Shown here: positions 17,315 through 25,281 of the stretch, in pieces
Layout of the letters: every line of letters starts with the position of its first letter
How positions within the stretch are numbered: the stretch's first letter is position 1
NCBI GenBank assembly: GCA_019236735.1
Contig: JAFAIM010000043.1
Coordinates: 1-51,323, forward strand
Length of the DNA stretch: 51,323 bases
Origin: Burkholderiaceae bacterium
GTDB lineage: Bacteria > Pseudomonadota > Gammaproteobacteria > Burkholderiales > Burkholderiaceae_F
Direction of reading: 5' to 3'
The notes under the pieces: generated by a model
Told to the model about the DNA's origin: nothing
Seen by the model: only the letters and a program-made list of their open reading frames with translations
The model's database searches: none
Position numbers and translations under genes: made by a program

Positions 17315-18523
17315 CTATTGCGGCGCCCGTTCGGGCGCGCTGCGATCGCGCGCCTGCGGTGACGCGTGCGAATGCTGATTCGACATCAGCCAGGCGAGCT
17401 TGGCTGTGTACAAATCTCGTGCGGATCTGTCCGAGCTCTTCTCGACGGCGAGCGCGAGCTGGCGCCGTGCGCGTTCGGGATCGTCCAGCTTCATATACGC
17501 CTGAGCCAGCCAGAAGTGGAATTCGGGGTTGTAGTCGGCGCGAGTCACTTCCCTGGCGAACATCGCCTTGGCAGTGCGGAAGTCGCCGGAGTGCATCGCC
17601 GCCATTCCGAGATTGAAGAAATGGTAGGGTGGGTGCGGGTCCAGTCGCGCCAGTCGGGAGCGCAGCGCACCGGCCTCCGATGGGTTACCCAGGCGCTCCT
17701 GCACGTCCGCCAGGTTCGACAGAACCGTGACATTGTTGGGCTGTTTCTCCAGCACGTACTCGAGCGCGCGCTCGGCCTCCAACAGGTCGCCGTGGCGCTC
17801 GTAAACGACCCCCAGCGTGTTGTATGCGCTCGCGAATTGGGGGTCCTGGCGCACGGATTCGCGGATCCAGCCGTAGGCATCGTCCAGATCGCCGCGAACC
17901 AGCGACTCGACCGCCCTGTTGTTCATGTACATCGCGACGACAGTCGCTTCGGTGATCTCCCGAGTCGCCAGGCCAGCGACCTCATCGCCGGCGAGAAAAT
18001 CGACAGTCAAAGAATCCAGGTAGACGGCGCGCGCGCCGATGCCGTTGTGCCATGAGCCCAGCGACACATTCACGTGTCCGCTGCCCAGCAGCAGATCACC
18101 GTTGCGGCTCCACACCTCCGCGATGCGCGCAGCGTGGAATTCGACTTCCAGCCCGAGTTCTTTGGCGAAGGCAGCCGTCATGATCACGAGCGACAGGCAG
18201 TTGCCCCTTCGCGCCTCGAACGCCTCGGCGGCGTTACGGGTCATCGAAGCGTCGTATTCGAGTCTGAGCAAGCCCTCGGTGTGCAACGCTTCGAGCAGGG
18301 CGTTGGCTGGACTCGTCCAATGCACCCGGTGCGGCAACTCGACATGCAGGAAATTGCGCATCGAATCGTTGACCGCAAATACATCGCTGGCTCGGATCCG
18401 ATCCTTCGGCGGGGCGAACGTTTTGTCCTGGAACAGAAAAGCGGGCGGCGCATCGGGAAAGCGCGTCGGCGCCGCGCAGGCGCTCAGCAGCGCCCCCAAT
18501 AGCACGGATGCCCAGATCCGCAC
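17315..18523 (-). CDS. Lipoprotein with transglutaminase-like domain and TPR repeats
   Basis: 402 residues from the GTG at 18523, chosen because GGGAGG sits just upstream and the product begins directly with a lipoprotein signal (VRIWASVLLGALLSAC). The ATG 43 codons earlier would hide it. A transglutaminase/Cys-protease-like core follows, with RRGNCLSLVIM (Cys) and SGHVNV (His). From about residue 230 come TPR motifs (AYNTLGVVYERHGDLLEAERAL, NNVTVLSNLADVQERLGN, PPYHFFNLGMAAMHSGD, EFHFWLAQAYMKLDD). It is likely an envelope scaffold or peptidase-like protein; the exact role is unknown. Divergent from the gene at 18677. Confidence 0.75.
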   Translation of the reverse strand: MRIWASVLLGALLSACAAPTRFPDAPPAFLFQDKTFAPPKDRIRASDVFAVNDSMRNFLHVELPHRVHWTSPANALLEALHTEGLLRLEYDASMTRNAAEAFEARRGNCLSLVIMTAAFAKELGLEVEFHAARIAEVWSRNGDLLLGSGHVNVSLGSWHNGIGARAVYLDSLTVDFLAGDEVAGLATREITEATVVAMYMNNRAVESLVRGDLDDAYGWIRESVRQDPQFASAYNTLGVVYERHGDLLEAERALEYVLEKQPNNVTVLSNLADVQERLGNPSEAGALRSRLARLDPHPPYHFFNLGMAAMHSGDFRTAKAMFAREVTRADYNPEFHFWLAQAYMKLDDPERARRQLALAVEKSSDRSARDLYTAKLAWLMSNQHSHASPQARDRSAPERAPQ

Positions 18524-18676
18524 GCGGCCTCCCAGCCGTTTCCGGCGCCGGGCCCGCGCTGGCGAGCCGCAGGAGCCGGGATGCACAAGTCCGCTGTCCG
18601 ACGCCCTGCCGGACGCCTCTTGCGCGAAAAAGATTCTGCACCAAAATCCCAATGGCTACAGCCAAGGAGCAAGCCA

Positions 18677-19624
18677 ATGAAAGTGCTTGTGATCGGTGCC
18701 GGCGCGGTCGGCGCGTACTTCGGGGCCCGCCTGCTCGAAGCCGGGGTCGACGTCACTTTTCTGGTGCGGCCGGCGCGCGCTGCGCAGCTGCGGCAGGGTT
18801 TGTCGGTGAAAAGCCCGTTGGGGGATGTCCATATCGCCGCACCGCCGCATGTCATATCGGATAACTTGGGGAAGGATTACGGACTGATTCTGCTGAGCTG
18901 CAAGGCCTACGACCTGCCCGGGGCGATCGAGTCTTTCTCGCCTGCGGTGGGAGCGGATACCGCGATCTTGCCGCTGCTCAACGGCATGCGCCACCTCGAC
19001 CAACTGCGGCAACGTTTTGGAGCTCGCCCGGTGCTGGGAGGCCAGTGCCAGATTTCCGCAACGCTTGCCGCCGACGGCAGCGTGCTGCATCTGAACGAGA
19101 CCCACCAGCTTTCCTTCGGCGAGCTGGAAAATCCGCGCAGCGACCGCGCGCTGGCGATCGAGGCGATGCTTTCCAAAGCGAAGTTCGATTCGCGCCGCAG
19201 CGATTCGATCCTGCAGGAGATGTGGGAGAAGTGGGTGTTCATCGCAGCTCTGGCAGGGTCAACCTGCTCGATGCGGGCGTCGGTCGGCGACATTGTTCGG
19301 GCCGCAGGGGCGGACTTCGGGCGCCGGATGCTGGGTGAATGCGCGGCGATCGCCGCCGCGCAGGGGTTCTCTCCGCGCCAGCCGTTCATCGCGAAAATGG
19401 ATTCAGTGCTGACCGACACTTCCTCGACACTGGCGGCGTCGATGCTGCGCGACATCGAACGCGGGGCGAGAACCGAAGCTGAGCACGTTGTGGGAGATCT
19501 GCTCGCCCGGCGTGGCCGCACCGATGAGCGTTCCAACAGCGAGCTGTCGCTGCTTGCGCTGGCGTACGCACATCTGAAGGCGTACGAACTGCGCCGGGCC
19601 GCAACGCCGACGCCGGGGCGTTAG
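18677..19624 (+). CDS. 2-dehydropantoate 2-reductase family protein (ketopantoate reductase)
   Basis: 315 residues from ATG 18677, preceded by AAGGAG seven bases upstream. The N-terminal Rossmann fold has the NADPH motif VIGAGAVGAYFGARL, followed by ILLSCKAYDLPGAI and the LPLLNGMRHLD block that carries the family Asn. The C-terminal helical domain includes the KWVFIAALAGSTCSMRASVG segment, with the catalytic Lys in EMWEKW. It would reduce ketopantoate to pantoate in CoA synthesis, or a related keto-acid. A second homologue lies at 49128, so which is the true PanE cannot be settled here. Its stop shares one base with the next gene's start. Confidence 0.82.
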   Translation: MKVLVIGAGAVGAYFGARLLEAGVDVTFLVRPARAAQLRQGLSVKSPLGDVHIAAPPHVISDNLGKDYGLILLSCKAYDLPGAIESFSPAVGADTAILPLLNGMRHLDQLRQRFGARPVLGGQCQISATLAADGSVLHLNETHQLSFGELENPRSDRALAIEAMLSKAKFDSRRSDSILQEMWEKWVFIAALAGSTCSMRASVGDIVRAAGADFGRRMLGECAAIAAAQGFSPRQPFIAKMDSVLTDTSSTLAASMLRDIERGARTEAEHVVGDLLARRGRTDERSNSELSLLALAYAHLKAYELRRAATPTPGR

Positions 19625-20289
19625 TGTCCGGTGCCACCCGATTCGGTGCCGGGGCGGCGACCGCACGTCTGCGAGCTGGGGCGATCGTTGCGCTCGCCAT
19701 CGGGGGGTTCCTGGCCTCCTGGCCATGCTGGGCCGGCGGCCCGCTTGGGATCGACCATCGCTGGAGCTACGACAACGCTGGCATCTGGAGGCGCAGCAAC
19801 CAGCTGATCCTGGTGGACTCGCTGGCCGGAGCCGACGTCCTTTGCGCGCTGTGGGAGGGGGGCGGCACACACCTGGGCGACACCTGCTGGCGCGCAATCG
19901 ACTCTTCGTTGATCGCCGCGGGATCGGCCGAGGTGCTCAAGTACGCGTTCACGCGGGCGCGCCCGATCCAGGGCAACGATCCGAACGCCTGGTTCCAAGG
20001 GGGCTCGCACTACAGCTTCCCGAGCGGCGAAGTGGCGACCGTCAGCGCGGTCGTGACGCCGTTCATCTTCGCGTACCAGGAACGCCAGCCGGCGGTTTGG
20101 GCACTTGAAGCGCTGCCGCTGTACGACGCGATCGCGCGGATGAAAGTCCAGGCGCATTGGCAAACCGACGTACTGGCCGGCTTTGCGATCGGTACTGCGG
20201 CCGGCGCTTACGCATCCTGGCGCAAGAGCCCGCTCGTGCTTGGCGTGATGCCGCACGGAGTGTTCGTCGGCATCCGAAGCGTCTTTTGA
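19624..20289 (+). CDS. PAP2-type phosphatase (membrane/exported)
   Basis: 221 residues from a GTG that overlaps the upstream stop by one base (TAGTG). A hydrophobic N-terminus (AIVALAIGGFLASWPCWAGG) may be a signal peptide or anchor. The three PAP2 motifs are visible: KYAFTRARP, YSFPSGE, and ARMKVQAHWQTDVLAG with His and Asp. The second motif ends in Glu where the family usually has His (PSGH), which could weaken or change activity. Family members dephosphorylate lipid phosphates such as undecaprenyl pyrophosphate. Probably co-transcribed with the ketopantoate reductase gene. Confidence 0.8.
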   Translation: MSGATRFGAGAATARLRAGAIVALAIGGFLASWPCWAGGPLGIDHRWSYDNAGIWRRSNQLILVDSLAGADVLCALWEGGGTHLGDTCWRAIDSSLIAAGSAEVLKYAFTRARPIQGNDPNAWFQGGSHYSFPSGEVATVSAVVTPFIFAYQERQPAVWALEALPLYDAIARMKVQAHWQTDVLAGFAIGTAAGAYASWRKSPLVLGVMPHGVFVGIRSVF

Positions 20290-20360
20290 CGAGGCCGTGT
20301 TTTGTCGGGCCCGTCTTTTGACGAGCCCGTCTTTGCTGAGCCCGCCTATATCGAGCCCGT
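20280..20360. repeat. Degenerate 15-16 bp tandem repeats after the PAP2 gene
   Basis: About five units of the type CGTCTTTTGACGAGCC run from the last codons of the phosphatase gene into the leader of the sensor kinase gene. Units 1 and 3 are nearly identical; later ones decay. In one forward frame they read as pentapeptides (PSFDE, PVFAE, PAYIE). No coding start is evident, so this is probably a slipped-strand expansion or a regulatory repeat. Confidence 0.6.
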
Positions 20361-20485
20361 TAGTCAGTCCGGCGTCTCTGACCCTTCCTCAAAGCAGGGA
20401 ACCGGGATTACCATGGGTGAGGGTAGGGGCAGTCATGCTACCTGCGCCGGTGGCCGCTCGGCGGCGGGCGGCGGATGGGGGAGCG

Positions 20486-22783
20486 ATGCAGACGCGCGCC
20501 GACGGGCGCAAACTGATCGTCACGCTCGTGCGCGTAGCGCTGTTGACGGTCGCTTACGCCGCCACGGGCTTGCCTGCGCTGCGTCTGACGATTCCACCCG
20601 GCTACGCAGCGGCAATTTTCCCTCCCGCCGGGATCATGCTCGCGGCCGGAGTGATCTACGGCTACCGCGTGCTACCGGGCGCGTTGTTCGGGTCGCTGCT
20701 GCTGAGGTTCCTGGCGTTTGGGCTACCGGCCGGCCCGCAAGCTCATTTAGTGGAGCTTGTAACAGTCGTGATCGCGCTGGCTTCGATGCTGCAGGCGGCG
20801 GTCGGAACTCGGCTCGTCCGTGGCCTGTGCGGGACCTCGCCGGCGCTGGATACGCCAGCGACGATCGTCCGGTTTGTCCTTCTGTGCCCGCTGGCGGCCC
20901 TGGTCGGTTCGACGATTTCGACCACGACGTTGGTCCAGTGCGGGATCGCGACGCCCGTCAGCGGATTCTTCTATTGGTGGAACTGGTGGATGGGCGATAC
21001 GCTCGGAATGCTCGTTGCCGTTCCGATCGTGATGGCGCTGTTCGGCAAACCGCGCGAACACTGGGCCGCGCGCCGCTGGACCGTGGCGTTGCCGCTGCTC
21101 GCGATGATCCTCTTGGGAGCGCTGGTCTGCGCAGTGATCGCCAATTGGGAACAGCGCCGCGTCGAGCAGACATTCGGCTACGACGCGAAAAAATTGGTCA
21201 ACGCGTTTCGAAACGAGCTCCGGCTAGACTTGTTGGCGGTGGAAGCGGCCGCATACGGCAATACCAAGCTGGGTTCTCCACCCGCATGGTTGGGCGAAGC
21301 GCCGTCGATCCATGCCGTTGGCCGCGTGTCGCTGCAGGGCGGTATAGGCGCCACTGCGCTTCCGGTCGTCGAGCAGACTTCGAGAAAACCGTCGCAGGAT
21401 CGGGCGATCCTGGCCCGCCCTTCGGTACAGGAGGCGCTGAAGCGCGCACTGATGGTGGACGACCTGGCTGCGAGCGAACCCTGGACGACTGGCAAGGGAG
21501 CCAGCGAGCAGGCCGAGTTCCTGGTTTGGATTCCATTGCCCGCGGTGCAACGGAAAACCAACATGTCCGCTCGCAAGCTTGCGTATGCGATCCTGAACAT
21601 CAACCACCTCGATCCCAGGCCGCTCGGTGGCGAGGCCGCCGATCTGGCGATCTGCTGGCTGGAGCGCACGGCCGCGGGAGCATCGCGTCGGATCGCCGGA
21701 CCGCCGCAGTGCGAGCGGCCGGTGCGCGATCTGTCGTTGGAGTATGAAGAGGCGGCGCCACTGTGGGGAAGGAACTGGTTGGTTCGCGTGGTGACCACTC
21801 CCGGGTATCTGGAGGCGCTTCGCAGTTGGGGTGCCTGGGCGTTTTCCGCTCTCACCGTGCTCGGCATCGGCGCCACGGGCATCTTCCTGCTGCTGCTGGC
21901 CGCGCGCGCACGAGCGATCAACACCCTTGTGACGTACCGCACCGAACAGCTCGAGCGCGAGAAACGGGCGGCGCGTGAAGCCGAACTTGCCCGGGTTCGC
22001 GCGGAGGAAGCCACGCGTGCGAAGGACCGATTCCTATCTCGCGCCAGCCACGAGCTGCGAACGCCGTTAAACGGGATTCTTGGATTCGCACAAATCCTGC
22101 TGCACACGCATACCGAGGCGCTGTCCGAGCAGCAGCGCAAGCAACTGCAGCGGATCGAAAGTGCAGGGTGGCACCTGCAAGCGATGATCGATGATCTGTT
22201 GGACCTGTCCCGTATCGAAGCGGGCACGATCCGCCTGGCCCCCGAGCCGATCGCGCTCGAACCTGTCGTGGAGGAGGTGACGAGCCTGTTGTCGGAAGCG
22301 GCCGCCAGCCAGGACGTGATGCTGCGGGTGGACACCGGCGCTACCGACGCGACGGGAAGCCGGGTGCTGGCCGATGCAACGCGACTCAGGCAGGTTCTGA
22401 CGAATCTGGTCAGCAACGCGATCAAATACAACCGTCACGGCGGCTCGGTGACGATCGGAACGCGTCGCGAAGGCGACCAGATCGTGATCACGGTGTCGGA
22501 TACCGGCCAGGGGATGTCGGCTTCGCAGCTGGCCGAGTTGTTTCAGCCGTTCAACCGGCTGGGCCGCGAGTCCGGTCCGGTCCAAGGCACCGGGCTCGGA
22601 CTGGTGGTTACCCGAAATCTGGTCGAGCTGATGAACGGGCGGATGGAGGTTGCGAGCGTCGAAGGGCAGGGCACCAGCATTGCGGTCCGGCTCCCCGCTG
22701 CGACGGCGGCCGACGAGCCTACAGTTCCACCAGTCCCGAGCGAAGACCTTTCGCCACTGCATGAGCACGCGAGCTCGCGTTGA
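20486..22783 (+). CDS. MASE1-domain sensor histidine kinase
   Basis: 765 residues from ATG 20486 (GGGGG just upstream); in-frame ATGs at 20435 and further upstream are possible. An N-terminal MASE1 sensor of about eight TM helices (LTIPPGYAAAIFPPAGIMLAAG is typical) is followed by a periplasmic CHASE-like domain of about 220 residues, a TM helix (about 455-475), a short coiled coil, HisKA (FLSRASHELRTPLNGILGF, phospho-His) and HATPase (NLVSNAIKYN, VSDTGQGMS, GTGLGLVV). There is no receiver domain, so it needs a separate response regulator. Its 3' end overlaps the convergent LuxR gene by 65 bases. The signal sensed is unknown. Confidence 0.9.
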   Translation: MQTRADGRKLIVTLVRVALLTVAYAATGLPALRLTIPPGYAAAIFPPAGIMLAAGVIYGYRVLPGALFGSLLLRFLAFGLPAGPQAHLVELVTVVIALASMLQAAVGTRLVRGLCGTSPALDTPATIVRFVLLCPLAALVGSTISTTTLVQCGIATPVSGFFYWWNWWMGDTLGMLVAVPIVMALFGKPREHWAARRWTVALPLLAMILLGALVCAVIANWEQRRVEQTFGYDAKKLVNAFRNELRLDLLAVEAAAYGNTKLGSPPAWLGEAPSIHAVGRVSLQGGIGATALPVVEQTSRKPSQDRAILARPSVQEALKRALMVDDLAASEPWTTGKGASEQAEFLVWIPLPAVQRKTNMSARKLAYAILNINHLDPRPLGGEAADLAICWLERTAAGASRRIAGPPQCERPVRDLSLEYEEAAPLWGRNWLVRVVTTPGYLEALRSWGAWAFSALTVLGIGATGIFLLLLAARARAINTLVTYRTEQLEREKRAAREAELARVRAEEATRAKDRFLSRASHELRTPLNGILGFAQILLHTHTEALSEQQRKQLQRIESAGWHLQAMIDDLLDLSRIEAGTIRLAPEPIALEPVVEEVTSLLSEAAASQDVMLRVDTGATDATGSRVLADATRLRQVLTNLVSNAIKYNRHGGSVTIGTRREGDQIVITVSDTGQGMSASQLAELFQPFNRLGRESGPVQGTGLGLVVTRNLVELMNGRMEVASVEGQGTSIAVRLPAATAADEPTVPPVPSEDLSPLHEHASSR

Positions 22784-23360
22784 GCTTAGCGATGATCTGT
22801 GCGACGTGGAATTTGGCGGTGTGCTCCGAAATGTGCAAGACCTGCGCAATCTGGCGGTTGCCGAGGCCGAGCGACATCTGCAACAGCACCTCGCGTTCGC
22901 GCGGTGTAAGGCTCTCGCCTGGCTCGGACACGGGGTAGCGGCCGCTGCTTGCGCCGCGCACGGCGGCGAGTGCGAGTTGAGCCGTACTGGCAATCAGTCC
23001 TGCCGCTGCCGCGTGCGCGGCGATCGCGATCGCTTCGATCGGTGCGTCGCGCGGCAGTAGAGAGTGTCCCGCCCCGAGCCAGTCCGGGAGCGGACCGTCA
23101 CTGTCCGGCCACAGCAGCACCAGAGGTGGGCCCTGCTGTGGACCCCGGTCGGCGGCGGCAAAGACGGGCTGAAGATCGGCATCGATCGCGACATCGACGA
23201 TCGCCACATCCGCATTGGCGAAAGTCTCCTTCGTCAGCGCTGCAGGCCAGTCCGAGCTTGAGACAACCTCGAAGTCTCCGCGCTGCCCCAGCGCTTCGCG
23301 CAGCCCCGCCAGCACCAGCGGCGAGGGCGAAATCAAGGCAGCGCGAAGCAAGGCCAGCAT
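22719..23360 (-). CDS. LuxR-family response regulator with degenerate receiver
   Basis: 213 residues. The N-terminal 125 residues keep the size and strand pattern of a receiver (ALISPSPLVLAGLREAL; ADVAIVDVAI; PPLVLLWPDSD). The acidic pair after strand 1 is replaced by Ser-Pro, so phosphorylation is doubtful. The C-terminal LuxR HTH is intact: SLTPREREVLLQMSLGLGNRQIA, then ISEHTAKFHVAQIIAKLNA. A DNA-binding transcription factor, probably co-transcribed with the protease gene 10 bases upstream and convergent with the sensor kinase. Pairing with that kinase is inferred from position only. Confidence 0.8.
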   Translation of the reverse strand: MLALLRAALISPSPLVLAGLREALGQRGDFEVVSSSDWPAALTKETFANADVAIVDVAIDADLQPVFAAADRGPQQGPPLVLLWPDSDGPLPDWLGAGHSLLPRDAPIEAIAIAAHAAAAGLIASTAQLALAAVRGASSGRYPVSEPGESLTPREREVLLQMSLGLGNRQIAQVLHISEHTAKFHVAQIIAKLNASSRAHAVAKGLRSGLVEL

Positions 23361-23370
23361 CGACCAGGAA

Positions 23371-24303
23371 TCAGCCGGCGCGCGCCTCGGAAGGCCACTG
23401 TCCGACGGTCACGTCGACGCGAGTGGGCGCGCCACCGCGGATCAACGATACGGGAACGCTCCTTCCGATGTTGCCTGCCAGCGCCTCGCGCAGTTGCGCC
23501 AGGCTGCCGGCATGTTGTTCGCCTACGTCGACCAGGATGTCGCCGATCAGCAGGCCTGCTTGCGCCGCCGGACCACTCGGCAACATCGAGGTCACCAGAA
23601 GTCCATGGGAGGTTTCCTGCTCCGACGCAGCATTCGGAATCGGAACCGGTTGCACGCCGATTCCCAGAAACGCGCGACTGACGTGTCCCTTTGCGAGCAA
23701 CTCGTCGACGACGCGCGATATCGTTCGGGACGGAATCACGATCGCGTGTGTCCGCGATAACGCTGAGGTGGCGAACCCAAGCACCTTGCCGGAAGCGTCC
23801 GCTACCGGCGCCCCCGACAGCCCATCCGGCAGAGTGCAATCGAGCCGGATCAGCTCGTCGATGCGACCGCCGAGCCAGGTCTGCCAGGTTCCCGATACAC
23901 GGTTGATGACCGTCACGCTCGCGGTGACCTCCGAATCTTGAGTTCGGCCGACGACGATCGCGAGGTTTCCCGGCCGTGTCGGCGAAGACGAGGGCTCGAC
24001 CGCGGGCAACTCCTCGTCGGGTAGACGGAACACCGCGACGTCGGTCGGCGCGTCGGCTCCAATGAGCGCGAGATCCGCGGTTTGCCGCGGCATGACGGCC
24101 GGCGCTGCCGCCGGCGCGCGGCCGAACACATGGGCCGCCGTTACGAGAATCCCCGGTCGCCACACGACGCCGCAGCCCAGCGCGTGGCGGCCACGGCCGC
24201 GAACGGCGGTGGTCCTGGCCGCGAGCGCCTCGACGGTTGTGGCAATCGAGTCGGAAAACGACAGCAGCGAAGCTGCATGCGTGTTGCTGGAAACTTGTGC
24301 CAT
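23371..24303 (-). CDS. HtrA/DegP-like serine protease with PDZ domain
   Basis: 310 residues from the ATG at 24303 (GAAGG about nine bases upstream). Trypsin-like S1C domain with His in LVTAAHVFG, Asp in PTDVAVFRLP and Ser in DGLSGAPVAD, where the usual context is GNSGGP. A C-terminal PDZ domain (RAFLGIGVQPVP to GDILVDVGEQHAGSLAQL) follows. Family members degrade or refold misfolded envelope proteins. No signal peptide is visible, so the location is uncertain. It is followed by the LuxR regulator gene in the same direction. Confidence 0.82.
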   Translation of the reverse strand: MAQVSSNTHAASLLSFSDSIATTVEALAARTTAVRGRGRHALGCGVVWRPGILVTAAHVFGRAPAAAPAVMPRQTADLALIGADAPTDVAVFRLPDEELPAVEPSSSPTRPGNLAIVVGRTQDSEVTASVTVINRVSGTWQTWLGGRIDELIRLDCTLPDGLSGAPVADASGKVLGFATSALSRTHAIVIPSRTISRVVDELLAKGHVSRAFLGIGVQPVPIPNAASEQETSHGLLVTSMLPSGPAAQAGLLIGDILVDVGEQHAGSLAQLREALAGNIGRSVPVSLIRGGAPTRVDVTVGQWPSEARAG

Positions 24304-24463
24304 GAGAGCTTGCCTTCGTGTTCGAGCGCGGTGCGCGATGGCGCGACCATAAGACAACGCGCGCGTTGCCGCATCCGCCGATCGGGTAGCTTGCGCCGCC
24401 TTCGCCGCATACGCGGCTACGGCGGGCTTGCCCTCCGAAGCTGCGAAGCAGCGAAGCAGGGCG

Positions 24464-24850
24464 CTACAGCGCCTGTTGGCGCGGCGGCGGTACGTAATTC
24501 TTGCGTGCGTCCATCACGCGCCGCTGATTCTGCTTGGCCCAGCGCACCAGCTCCCACACCGGCTCCAGCAGCGATTTTCCGAGCGCCGTCAGCGCGTAAT
24601 CGACACGCGGTGGATTGGTCGGATACACGGTACGCGACAGAAGCCCGTCCTGTTCGAGTCGCCGCAGCGTTTGCGCCAACATTCGCTGCGAGATCTCCTC
24701 GATGTTCGCCTTCAAGGCGCTGAAGCGCATCGTGCCGTTTTTCGACAAGGTGCAGAGCACCAGCATGCTCCAGCGGTCGCCCACCCGATCCAGGATGTCG
24801 CGAATCAGGCAACTGTCGGACTGCTCCGCCTTGCCTTTGGCCGTCGCCAT
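24464..24850 (-). CDS. HxlR-family transcriptional regulator
   Basis: 128 residues. The ATG at 24850 is chosen because GGGAGAAG sits about six bases upstream; an in-frame TTG five codons earlier overlaps that site. A typical HxlR winged helix: CLIRDILDRVGDRWSMLVL, then MRFSALKANIEEISQRMLAQTLRRLEQDGLLSR, and the wing with PPRVDYALTALG. Such proteins often respond to electrophiles or aromatic compounds. It is divergent from the RND operon at 25282, which makes it the likely repressor of that pump. Confidence 0.9.
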   Translation of the reverse strand: MATAKGKAEQSDSCLIRDILDRVGDRWSMLVLCTLSKNGTMRFSALKANIEEISQRMLAQTLRRLEQDGLLSRTVYPTNPPRVDYALTALGKSLLEPVWELVRWAKQNQRRVMDARKNYVPPPRQQAL

Positions 24851-25140
24851 CAAAGCTTCTCCCAAAAGATCACAAATCGAGCGCGGTTATCGAACGGGAA
24901 CCTGGTGACGTTTGCAGCACTCCTTGTCGCGCGTCCCGCCCTTGGTACGATCTCGAACGTAATCTCATTTGCGTAGTTGCTCTCTTTTCGATACTAGATG
25001 TTGAAACCGAATGCTGGAGCTGTCAAGAAGACTTCATATTGCTGCCGCGCTGAGGCGTTGAATAAGGCGTTGAACCGGACGGGCGATCCCGATCGGCGGC
25101 TGCAAATCCTTTGACAGGCAAGAGGGTCGACGTCGCCTCA

Positions 25141-25212
25141 GTAGCGGTGGACTCGGCGCAGATCTGTATTTCATTTGTAGCGGTGGAATCAGCGCAGAGT
25201 CGCATTTCATTT
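25141..25212. repeat. 36-bp tandem duplication in the HxlR/RND intergenic region
   Basis: Two adjacent 36-base copies, each starting GTAGCGGTGG and ending ATTTCATTT, differ at six positions. They lie 70-140 bases upstream of the adaptor gene, just ahead of the candidate promoter. The rest of the 431-base gap 24851-25281 shows no gene that I can support; on the minus strand the repeat is open as 12-residue units (TNEMRLCADSTA and TNEIQICAESTA), but with no ribosome site or family. Confidence 0.8.
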
Positions 25213-25216
25213 GTAA

Positions 25217-25244
25217 TTGCGAACAAGCTTGCGATTTGTAATTT
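25217..25244 (+). promoter_or_regulatory. Candidate promoter of the third RND operon
   Basis: TTGCGA (25217-25222) and TAATTT (25239-25244) are 16 bases apart, about 40 bases upstream of the adaptor start, with a CAAGCTTG palindrome between them. Divergent regulators often bind such a spacer. Spacing and boxes are seen; activity is inferred. Confidence 0.4.
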
Positions 25245-25281
25245 ACGGAACAAGATCGGGCTGGTCTTAGGGAACCGAAAA

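Noticed and set aside
20302-21747. 481-codon plus-strand frame overlapping the sensor kinase
   Set aside because: Same strand but a different frame from the kinase, whose MASE1 and kinase motifs are unmistakable.
25023-25253. Minus-strand frame through the 36-bp repeat
   Set aside because: No ribosome site and no recognised family; noted only as a curiosity in the repeat finding.
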